DNA from: Prochlorococcus sp. AG-424-P23
GTDB lineage: Bacteria; Cyanobacteriota; Cyanobacteriia; PCC-6307; Cyanobiaceae
Direction of reading: 5' to 3'
Length of the DNA: 64,000 nt
NCBI GenBank assembly: GCA_003210135.1
Contig: QCNK01000004.1
Location: forward strand, 1-64,000
In this document: positions 57,721 to 64,000 of the stretch, piece by piece
Layout: the number at the start of each line of letters is the position of its first letter
Position numbering within the stretch: position 1 is the first letter of the stretch
Notes under the pieces: generated by a model
Seen by the model: the letters and a program-made list of their open reading frames with translations, nothing else
Databases searched by the model: none
Told to the model about the DNA's origin: nothing
Made by a program: the position numbers and the translations under genes

Positions 57721-57853
57721 AATTATATTTTTTTTAATACTACTCATTTTTTTAGATTCTGCTCGAAGTTTTGCGTGCTATTCATAACCAAACGAGAGAA
57801 TTCTTAGAGCTTAACAAAAAATAGATATATCATTTAAAAAAAGATTTCTTATT

Positions 57854-58906
57854 GTGATTTTTAACAGATTCAAATTTTCTAGAGATATTGGCATAGATTT
57901 GGGAACGGCCAATACTCTCATACATGTTTCAGGTAAGGGCGTTGTTTTACAGGAACCTTCTGTAGTTGCTATGGATTTAGAAGAGGGGATTCCATTGGCC
58001 GTTGGTAAAGAAGCTAAGTTAATGCTTGGAAGAACCCCTGGCAATATAAGAGCTGTAAGACCACTAAGAGATGGGGTAATTGCAGATTTTGATGCGGCAG
58101 AACAAATGATAAAAACATTTATTCAAAAATGTAACGAAGGCAAGGGTATAGTAGCCCCAAGAATAGTGATTGGTATACCAAGTGGAGTTACCAGTGTTGA
58201 AAGAAGAGCAGTTAGGGAAGCTGGATTGGCAGGAGCTAGAGAAGTTCACTTAATTGATGAACCTGTTGCAGCTGCTATAGGAGCATCATTACCAGTAACT
58301 GAGCCAATTGGAACTATGATTGTTGATATTGGTGGTGGTACTACTGAGGTTGCAGTACTAAGTTTAGGTGGCACTGTATTGAGTGAATCGGTTCGAATAG
58401 CTGGCGACGAAATAAATGAGTCAATTGCGTTATACCTAAAAAAAGTTCATAATTTAGTTGTTGGTGAGAGAACTGCAGAAGATATCAAAATTAAGATTGG
58501 ATCCGCATTTCCAGATGATGATTTTGATAGAACTACTTTAGAGGTGAGAGGTTTACACCTTTTATCTGGTTTACCAAGATCAGTAACTTTGACATCAGGA
58601 GAAATCAGAGAGGCAATGGCTGAAACACTTGGCAAAATAGTGGAAGCTGTAAAAAGAACTTTAGAACGAACTCCTCCTGAACTCGCTGCAGATATTGTTG
58701 ATAGGGGGATTATGCTTGCAGGAGGAGGAGCTTTAGTTAGAGGTATTAATGACTTATTAAGCGATGAAACGGGAATTTTTACTCACATAGCGGAAAACCC
58801 ATTGCTTTGTGTGGTTAACGGTTGTGGAGAGGTTTTGGACGATTTTAAAAAACTGAAAAGAGTAGTCGATACTCCAGACTTTATAAGGAACGCCATTAGA
58901 GATTAA
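57854..58906 (+). CDS. mreB: Rod-shape determining protein MreB
   Basis: Actin-like ATPase that organises cell-wall synthesis. The 350-residue protein has phosphate-1 motif [17 protein letters not shown], connect-1, phosphate-2 ([17 protein letters not shown]) and the adenosine motif ([14 protein letters not shown]). It starts at GTG 57854. An operon mreB-mreC-mreD follows with gaps of 4 bases and then a 1-base overlap. MreB is retained in many small cyanobacteria, though their cells are near-spherical. Confidence 0.97.
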   Translation: MIFNRFKFSRDIGIDLGTANTLIHVSGKGVVLQEPSVVAMDLEEGIPLAVGKEAKLMLGRTPGNIRAVRPLRDGVIADFDAAEQMIKTFIQKCNEGKGIVAPRIVIGIPSGVTSVERRAVREAGLAGAREVHLIDEPVAAAIGASLPVTEPIGTMIVDIGGGTTEVAVLSLGGTVLSESVRIAGDEINESIALYLKKVHNLVVGERTAEDIKIKIGSAFPDDDFDRTTLEVRGLHLLSGLPRSVTLTSGEIREAMAETLGKIVEAVKRTLERTPPELAADIVDRGIMLAGGGALVRGINDLLSDETGIFTHIAENPLLCVVNGCGEVLDDFKKLKRVVDTPDFIRNAIRD

Positions 58907-58910
58907 TATC

Positions 58911-59660
58911 ATGTTAGATGTCCGACGAATCTCTACTAGTCGTTGGTGGCATAAAAAGAAAAGTTGGTTTTTTTTTGGAATCTTTGTATTTTTGGTGTTT
59001 GTCAGGATATCAAAGGGATCTTTTTATAAGGATTTTTATTATTTTATTTCAAAGCCTTTTTGGCCTGGTCAATTTCAAAAAGAATTAATACTTAAGAGTA
59101 TAGACCAAGAATCTTTAGTAAAGTTAAATCTTCTTAAAAAGGATAATGTAAGGTTGCGTAAAATCTTATCTCTGCAAGAATCATCTAGTAAAGAGAATAT
59201 TTCAGCCGCAGTTATTTCAAGAAAAACTGGCGGTTGGTGGAGACAAATAATATTAAACAAAGGTTCAAAGGATGGAGTTGAAATTGGTAATATTGTTATT
59301 GGTCCAGGTGGATTGTTAGGGAGAGTAAACGATACTTCTTTATTCACTTCCTCAGTAACCTTAATAACCTCTCCAGAAAGTAAGTTAGGCGTTTGGGTCG
59401 ATAGAATTCAAATTAATGGATTACTCGTTGGCTTAGGAGATGATTTACCTAGCTTAATACTTTATTCAAAAGATGCTGATATTAAAGTCGGAGATTTTGT
59501 ATCATCTTCTCCTGCAAGTACGTTATTACCTCCAAATATCCCTATTGGTATTGTCCAATCTATAGATAAAACACTGAAATCAAAGAAAACTGCAAAAATA
59601 TTACTTTTGGCAAAACCTCAAGTTATTGATTGGGTGCAAATTTTGAAAGTAAATATTTAA
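58911..59660 (+). CDS. mreC: Rod-shape determining protein MreC
   Basis: Bitopic membrane protein that links MreB to the wall machinery. The 249-residue protein has a single N-terminal membrane helix (WFFFGIFVFLVFVRISKGS-like region at about residues 19-37). A coiled-coil and the two beta-barrel domains follow, with IILNKGSKDGVEIGNIVIG, GPGGLLGRVNDTS and VGDFVSSSPASTLLPPNIPI. This order is typical. It overlaps mreD by one base at the stop codon. Confidence 0.9.
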   Translation: MLDVRRISTSRWWHKKKSWFFFGIFVFLVFVRISKGSFYKDFYYFISKPFWPGQFQKELILKSIDQESLVKLNLLKKDNVRLRKILSLQESSSKENISAAVISRKTGGWWRQIILNKGSKDGVEIGNIVIGPGGLLGRVNDTSLFTSSVTLITSPESKLGVWVDRIQINGLLVGLGDDLPSLILYSKDADIKVGDFVSSSPASTLLPPNIPIGIVQSIDKTLKSKKTAKILLLAKPQVIDWVQILKVNI

Positions 59661-60178
59661 TGAATAAACTTTTCACAAAGAAATCATCCATATTTTGCTT
59701 TATTTTTATCCCAATTATTTTTTTGTGGCACCCTAATTGGCTCGGGTTTTTAGGGGTTCAGCCATATTGGCCATTATTTTGGTTACTGCCTTGGTCAATG
59801 ATTAATGGATCAATGAACGGACTAATATTTGGTTTGTTTTTAGGTCTAATTTTAGACTCTCTAACTTTAGATAATAACTTTACTCAGATACCAGGCTTAA
59901 TTCTATGTGGAATTTTGTTTGGGCGAATTAAATTGCACAGTGATATTTTGGTGGGACATTTTAGGCATGGTTTAATTTGTTCTTTTGGAAGTTTTTTATG
60001 TGGGACTCTTTATTTTTTACAAATTTTGTTTAGAAATTTTTCAGATTTGTCTTTTTTATTATTTATTCCTGCTTTAAAAAATATCTTAGCTGAAGTTTTT
60101 CTGACAGGTTTATTTGCTCCCTTTATCTGCTCTCAACTATTAATAATATTTAAATTTTCAAAGAGAAAATTGCATTAA
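59660..60178 (+). CDS. mreD: Rod-shape determining protein MreD
   Basis: Multi-pass inner membrane protein of the Mre complex. It starts at ATG 59660, sharing a base with the mreC stop. A GTG at 59630 inside mreC would add ten residues and is less likely. The 172-residue product has several hydrophobic helices (SIFCFIFIPIIFLWHPNW, YWPLFWLLPWSMINGSMNG, GLFLGLILDSLTLDN). The family is poorly conserved in sequence; the call rests on position after mreC plus topology. Confidence 0.85.
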   Translation: MNKLFTKKSSIFCFIFIPIIFLWHPNWLGFLGVQPYWPLFWLLPWSMINGSMNGLIFGLFLGLILDSLTLDNNFTQIPGLILCGILFGRIKLHSDILVGHFRHGLICSFGSFLCGTLYFLQILFRNFSDLSFLLFIPALKNILAEVFLTGLFAPFICSQLLIIFKFSKRKLH

Positions 60179-60180
60179 TA

Positions 60181-60193
60181 TCCTTTACAAGGA
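60181..60193 (+). terminator. Short hairpin after mreD, possible terminator
   Basis: TCCTT-TAC-AAGGA has a 5-bp stem and a 3-base loop, three bases after the mreD stop. There is no T-run behind it, so it is a weak candidate. The remainder of the 179-base spacer (60194-60357) is AT-rich. It contains a pure A/T inverted repeat at 60225-60243 and no clear promoter box. Confidence 0.3.
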
Positions 60194-60357
60194 AGTATAA
60201 ATTGTGAAAAAAAATTCATATTCTAAAAATATTTAATATTTTTGTAAATCTATTGAATATTTCTTTGAGGGTTCGTAATGTTATATTTTTAATTGTTAGA
60301 ATAAATATTCATAGCAATAATTCTTTGCTTTGAAATATCGACAAATCTTTTTTAACT

Positions 60358-61104
60358 ATGTCAAAAGCAAGAATTTTAGTTGTTGATGATGAACCAGCAG
60401 TTTTGAAGGTATTAGTTACAAGGCTTCAACTAGCTGGATATCAAGTATATTCAGCAACTAATGGGGAAGAAGCTCTAGAGTCTTTTCACAGAGATTCCCC
60501 AGACTTGATAGTTCTTGATGTCATGCTTCCAAAAATGGATGGTTTTGCTGTTTGCAGAAGAATTAGAGCTGAATCTGTTGTACCAATAATATTTTTAACC
60601 GCTCTTGAGGCTATTTCAGAGAGAGTTGCAGGCTTGGATTTAGGGGCTGATGATTATTTATCTAAACCATTTAGCCCAAAAGAGTTAGAGGCTAGGATAG
60701 CTACTATTTTAAGAAGAATGGGACCTACTGTATCCGTTACTGAAACTAAAGAGGTTCCATCTGGCAAGGGAGTTATGAAATTTGGAAGTTTAGTTGTTGA
60801 TACTAATCGCAGACAAGTCTCTAGAGCAGGGGAAAGAATTAGCTTAACTTATACTGAATTTAGTCTCCTAGAATTATTATTTGATGAGCCTGGTAAAGTT
60901 GTTCCCCGAGCAGAAATTTTAGAACAACTATGGGGTTATCCTCCTCGTAGAGCTGCTGATTTAAGAGTTGTAGATGTATATGTAGCTAGATTAAGAGGCA
61001 AATTGGAACCAGATCCAAGAAATCCTGAACTAATATTAACTGTTAGAGGGATTGGTTATGCATCTCAGAGAGTTGGCGAAACAGCAACATCTTTGGCAAG
61101 TTGA
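60358..61104 (+). CDS. OmpR/PhoB-family response regulator (RpaB-like)
   Basis: The 248-residue protein has a receiver domain with D10/D11 (VVDDEPAV), phosphoacceptor D54 (LIVLDVMLP), T81 and K103 (DDYLSKPFSPKELEAR). It also has a C-terminal winged helix with LTYTEFSLLELLFDEPG, ILEQLWGYPPRRAADLRVVD and ILTVRGIGYASQRVG. It belongs to the RpaB/NblR/SrrA group of cyanobacterial regulators. The receiver differs from RpaB as I recall it (AEISERVAGLDLGADD here), so I do not assign a symbol. No histidine kinase is adjacent; its partner would be elsewhere. Confidence 0.9.
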   Translation: MSKARILVVDDEPAVLKVLVTRLQLAGYQVYSATNGEEALESFHRDSPDLIVLDVMLPKMDGFAVCRRIRAESVVPIIFLTALEAISERVAGLDLGADDYLSKPFSPKELEARIATILRRMGPTVSVTETKEVPSGKGVMKFGSLVVDTNRRQVSRAGERISLTYTEFSLLELLFDEPGKVVPRAEILEQLWGYPPRRAADLRVVDVYVARLRGKLEPDPRNPELILTVRGIGYASQRVGETATSLAS

Positions 61105-61154
61105 ACCATGTTCTGATAATTTTATTAAATAAAACAAATATATTAAAATAAATT

Positions 61155-62693
61155 TTGTCTGAAATAAGAGAAGCACGCTTACAAAAAGCCAATTCATTAG
61201 TCAATAAAGGATTTGCTTCTTATGCAGAGAGTTTTAGGGTTTCACATACTACAAAATTTCTTATTCAAAAATTTGAGTATTTAGAAAATGGTCAAGAGGA
61301 AGACTTCAAAGTTTCTATAGCAGGTAGAGTGATGGCAAAAAGGGTAATGGGTAAAATTGCCTTTTTTACAATAAGCGATCAAGAAAGTCAGATTCAGCTT
61401 TACCTAGATAAAAGAATTATCAATTGTAATTTAGAAAATCAAAAATTACTTTCTTATGAAGATATTAAGGAAATCGTAGATATTGGTGATTGGATAGGCG
61501 TCTGCGGAACTATTAAAAAAACCAATAAAGGCGAGCTTTCAATTAGAGTAGAAAAATGGGAAATGTTATCCAAATCATTGCAACCTCTACCAGATAAATG
61601 GCATGGATTGACTGATATCGAAAAAAGATATAGACAACGTTATTTAGATTTAATAGTAAATCCTCGCTCTAAAAATGTATTTAAAACAAGAGCAAAATGT
61701 ATAAGTTTCATAAGAAAATGGCTAGACAATAGAAATTTTTTAGAGATAGAGACTCCAATTCTGCAATCTGAAGCTGGTGGTGCTGAAGCAAGACCATTTA
61801 TTACTCATCACAATACATTAGATATTCCGCTGTATCTAAGAATAGCCACAGAATTACATTTAAAAAGAATGGTTGTTGGTGGATTTGAAAAAGTTTATGA
61901 ATTGGGAAGAATTTTCCGCAATGAGGGTATAAGTACAAAACATAATCCAGAATTTACTTCAGTTGAAATTTATCAAGCTTTTTCCAACTATGTCGATATG
62001 ATGGATTTAACAGAGGAATTGATCAAAGATATTGTAATTGATGCGTGTGGGTCTTCAGTTATAAATTATCAAAATCATGTAATTGATTTTTCTAAACCTT
62101 GGGCAAGAATATCTATGAAAGATATAGTCAAAAAATATACGGGGCTTGATTTTGATTCTTTCAGTGGAGACTTTCAAGCAGCAAAACAAGCCGTAAAAAG
62201 TATAAATGTTGAATTTTCTAATAAAGTGAATACTATGGGAAGGCTTTTAAATGAAGTCTTCGAGCAAAAAGTAGAGTCAGAACTTTTACAACCTACTTTT
62301 GTTATCGATTATCCTGTCGAAATTTCTCCCTTAGCTAGATCTCATATCGATAATAGAGAAATAGTTCAGAGATTTGAATTATTTATTGTTGGTCGAGAAC
62401 TTGCAAATGCGTTTAGTGAGTTAATAGATCCAGTTGATCAAAGAGAAAGAATGGAATTGCAGCAATCTCTTAGAGATGCAGGAGATCAAGAAGCTCATTG
62501 TATAGATGAAGATTTTTTAAATGCTTTAGAGATTGGCATGCCTCCTACTGGAGGATTAGGCATAGGTATTGATAGACTTATTATGTTAATTACTAATAGT
62601 CCATCCATTAGAGATGTCATCCCTTTCCCATTGTTAAAACCAGAAATAACTTCTAATAAAAATCAAAAATTACCCTTGAATGAAGTAAAATAG
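61155..62693 (+). CDS. lysS: Lysyl-tRNA synthetase (class II)
   Basis: Charges tRNA-Lys. The 512-residue protein has the N-terminal OB-fold ([20 protein letters not shown]) and the class II motifs: motif 1 near [15 protein letters not shown], motif 2 [17 protein letters not shown] and motif 3 [13 protein letters not shown]. It starts at TTG 61155; the in-frame TAA at 61149 rules out an earlier start and the TTG gives a normal N-terminus. It lies 50 bases after the response regulator and 28 before the small basic protein. Confidence 0.97.
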   Translation: MSEIREARLQKANSLVNKGFASYAESFRVSHTTKFLIQKFEYLENGQEEDFKVSIAGRVMAKRVMGKIAFFTISDQESQIQLYLDKRIINCNLENQKLLSYEDIKEIVDIGDWIGVCGTIKKTNKGELSIRVEKWEMLSKSLQPLPDKWHGLTDIEKRYRQRYLDLIVNPRSKNVFKTRAKCISFIRKWLDNRNFLEIETPILQSEAGGAEARPFITHHNTLDIPLYLRIATELHLKRMVVGGFEKVYELGRIFRNEGISTKHNPEFTSVEIYQAFSNYVDMMDLTEELIKDIVIDACGSSVINYQNHVIDFSKPWARISMKDIVKKYTGLDFDSFSGDFQAAKQAVKSINVEFSNKVNTMGRLLNEVFEQKVESELLQPTFVIDYPVEISPLARSHIDNREIVQRFELFIVGRELANAFSELIDPVDQRERMELQQSLRDAGDQEAHCIDEDFLNALEIGMPPTGGLGIGIDRLIMLITNSPSIRDVIPFPLLKPEITSNKNQKLPLNEVK

Positions 62694-62721
62694 ATAAATT
62701 AATCCAATACGAATTTTTTAA

Positions 62722-62967
62722 ATGAGTGGTGAACGTGTTGGTTTCCGTTTTAAACACGCGGACGCAGTAGTTAAAAGAAATCCTCAAGGCCGATCAAGAA
62801 GAGGATGGGTTATTGAACCAGTAGAGCAAACTACAAGCAGGGGTACAAAAATGCCTGCATACAAAATTCGTTGGAGAGATAGTGAAAGACCTGAAACTGT
62901 ATTGCAGCATATGTTAATCGCAGATCCAGATCCTTCTCCCCCTCCAAGTTCAGTAAGTTTAGATTGA
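62722..62967 (+). CDS. Small basic conserved-looking protein (81 aa)
   Basis: I do not recognise a characterised family. The 81-residue protein begins MSGERVGFRFKHADAVVKRN and continues with PQGRSRRGWVIEPVEQ and KIRWRDSERPETVLQHM. It ends with a Pro-rich acidic stretch. The first part is strongly basic with no signal peptide, so it may bind nucleic acid. The layout suggests a compact beta fold, possibly SH3- or KOW-like. It lies 28 bases downstream of lysS on the same strand and converges with smpB. Coding status is supported by an AT-poor, protein-like composition distinct from flanking spacers. Confidence 0.7.
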   Translation: MSGERVGFRFKHADAVVKRNPQGRSRRGWVIEPVEQTTSRGTKMPAYKIRWRDSERPETVLQHMLIADPDPSPPPSSVSLD

Positions 62968-62994
62968 TAGTTTTATTTAGTCTGGATTATATTT

Positions 62995-63489
62995 TTATCT
63001 TTGTAGTGCAGAGTTAATTTCTTTTTTGATACTTTTTTGTTTTTCATCTAGTCTTTTGTCGTATAATTTTTTCCCTTTACCGACTCCAATAGTTAGTTTT
63101 ATCCATGAGCCTTTTAAATAAAGAGATAATGGAACAATAGTCATTCCTTTTTTTTCAGTATTAGATTTCAGTTTTATTATTTCTTTTTTATGTAAAAGTA
63201 ACTTTCTATTTCTTAAGGGATCATGATTAAAAAAAGACCCCACATTTTTATGTGGTGAAATGTGAACATTTAATAATAGAATCTCACCATCTCTGAATGA
63301 GCAGTACCCATCTCTTAAATTTGCTTTTCCATTTCTAATAGACTTTACTTCAGTCCCTAAAAGTTCAATTCCAGCTTCGATTGTTTCAGATATGGCATAT
63401 TGATATTTTGCATATCTATTCTCAGCTAGACGTTTAAAATTATTTTCTTTTTTGCTGTTTTTTTTAACTTTGTTTGAATTTTTTGCCAT
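62995..63489 (-). CDS. smpB: SsrA-binding protein SmpB
   Basis: Partner of tmRNA in trans-translation, which rescues stalled ribosomes. The 164-residue protein has the core [39 protein letters not shown] and [20 protein letters not shown], followed by [20 protein letters not shown] and a basic tail. A short basic leader precedes the core. tmRNA itself is not in the window. It is divergent from ruvB (52 bases). Confidence 0.96.
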   Translation of the reverse strand: MAKNSNKVKKNSKKENNFKRLAENRYAKYQYAISETIEAGIELLGTEVKSIRNGKANLRDGYCSFRDGEILLLNVHISPHKNVGSFFNHDPLRNRKLLLHKKEIIKLKSNTEKKGMTIVPLSLYLKGSWIKLTIGVGKGKKLYDKRLDEKQKSIKKEINSALQR

Positions 63490-63541
63490 TTTAGTTGTAA
63501 AAAATCTTTCTACTCAGAGCAATTGCAATTAACCTTTCATT

Positions 63542-64000
63542 ATGGCAATAATTTCTTCTAACATAGGTGATCATGACTTTACTTCTCGTAAAAAAGAGCT
63601 TAGGTTAGTTGATTCAAAAATTATTCCAGAGGAAAAAAGAAATAATAACCTTAACTTAGCCCGGCCTCTTACGTTGAGAGAATTTATTGGCCAAGAAAAA
63701 CTTAAGTCTTCTTTAAGAATAGCTGTAGATGCTTCAATTTATAGAAAAGAACCTTTGGAACATATTCTTTTATATGGACAGCCTGGTCTAGGTAAGACGA
63801 CTTTAGCTTATTTGATAGCTCATGAAATGGATACAAAATGTAAGATAGCTACTGCCCCCTCAATTGAAAGACCTAGAGATATTGTAGGGTTACTACTTGG
63901 ATTAAAAGAAGGTGAAATTTTATTTATTGATGAGATACATCGCTTAAATAGGTTAACTGAAGAATTGTTATATTCAGCAATGGAGGATTTTAGACTAGAT
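63542..64000 (+). CDS. ruvB: Holliday junction branch-migration helicase RuvB (3' end outside window)
   Basis: AAA+ motor of RuvABC that drives branch migration at recombination junctions. Only the first 153 residues are in the window and the frame is open to the last base. They include a ~40-residue leader, [20 protein letters not shown], Walker A GQPGLGKT at 79-86 and Walker B LFIDEIH at 127-133. This matches the RuvB N-terminal domain. The start is ATG 63542. No intein is present in the visible part. Confidence 0.95.
   Translation, partial: MAIISSNIGDHDFTSRKKELRLVDSKIIPEEKRNNNLNLARPLTLREFIGQEKLKSSLRIAVDASIYRKEPLEHILLYGQPGLGKTTLAYLIAHEMDTKCKIATAPSIERPRDIVGLLLGLKEGEILFIDEIHRLNRLTEELLYSAMEDFRLD

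Noticed and set aside
60225..60243. 9-1-9 inverted repeat of A and T upstream of the response regulator
   Set aside because: It contains only A and T, forms a very weak stem and is 115 bases from the start codon; likely chance.

Overview
The window looks like chromosomal DNA of a high-light-adapted Prochlorococcus (marine picocyanobacterium). By eye it is strongly AT-rich (about one third G+C). It carries cyanobacterial or plastid-type genes: psbZ, sqdB/sqdX, a plant-type DesC desaturase, ycf37 and ycf23 homologues, a Ycf66-like tail, a DUF98 chorismate lyase, and a heterooligomer-type cobH. Genes are tightly packed with short spacers and many small overlaps. GTG and TTG starts are common, and Shine-Dalgarno sites and -35 boxes are mostly absent. 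I see no IS element, prophage, integrase, CRISPR array or rRNA. No stretch above 300 bases lacks a gene; the longest spacers are about 170-180 bases.

Layout: 0-5.8 kb holds a 5'-truncated Ycf66-like gene (+), then a minus-strand block of chorismate lyase, mnmG, dnaB, rplI and an acyl desaturase. 5.9-11.6 kb is a plus-strand block with an HTH-like protein, a PLP lyase, gcvH, gcvP and a small orphan ORF. 11.6-16.1 kb (-) has sulfolipid genes sqdX and sqdB, thiG, ycf37, rplT and rpmI. 16.2-19.1 kb (+) is a SPOR/SpoIID protein and a membrane glycosyltransferase. 19.1-24.5 kb (-) is the tig-clpP-clpX-dnaX block. 24.6-28.6 kb (+) is asd-dapA-rnj, facing tilS. 29.7-32.6 kb (+) is ycf23 and uvrB. 32.6-35.4 kb (-) is holA and lysC. 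cobH (+) and mutS (-) follow, then psbZ, ribH, tRNA-Gly(GCC), an NTF2-like protein, a GNAT enzyme (-) and secA.

43.8-47.1 kb (-) is miaA, infC, a GntR-type regulator and cysE. 47.3-52.8 kb (+) is gyrB, a small exported protein, two CrcB subunits, mgtE and a group 2 sigma factor. Next come an alpha/beta hydrolase (-), a PfkB kinase (+), tsaE (-), ahcY and dedA (+), ssb (-), mreBCD, an OmpR-type response regulator, lysS, a small basic protein (+), smpB (-) and the 5' end of ruvB (+).

Most of the content is core housekeeping: replication and repair (dnaB, dnaX, holA, gyrB, ssb, uvrB, mutS, ruvB), translation and tRNA modification (rplI, rplT, rpmI, infC, lysS, miaA, tilS, mnmG, tsaE, smpB), proteostasis (tig, clpP, clpX, secA), RNA decay (rnj), amino-acid synthesis (asd, dapA, lysC, cysE), C1 and methyl cycling (gcvP, gcvH, ahcY), membrane lipids and cell shape. 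I did not find a clearly new multi-gene system. The leads worth checking are small: an arginine-rich tail on RNase J, an asymmetric pair of fluoride-channel subunits, a 7-1-7 inverted repeat between tilS and ycf23, a possible operator upstream of the GntR gene, an inverted repeat over the predicted gyrB start, and several conserved-looking uncharacterised small proteins.
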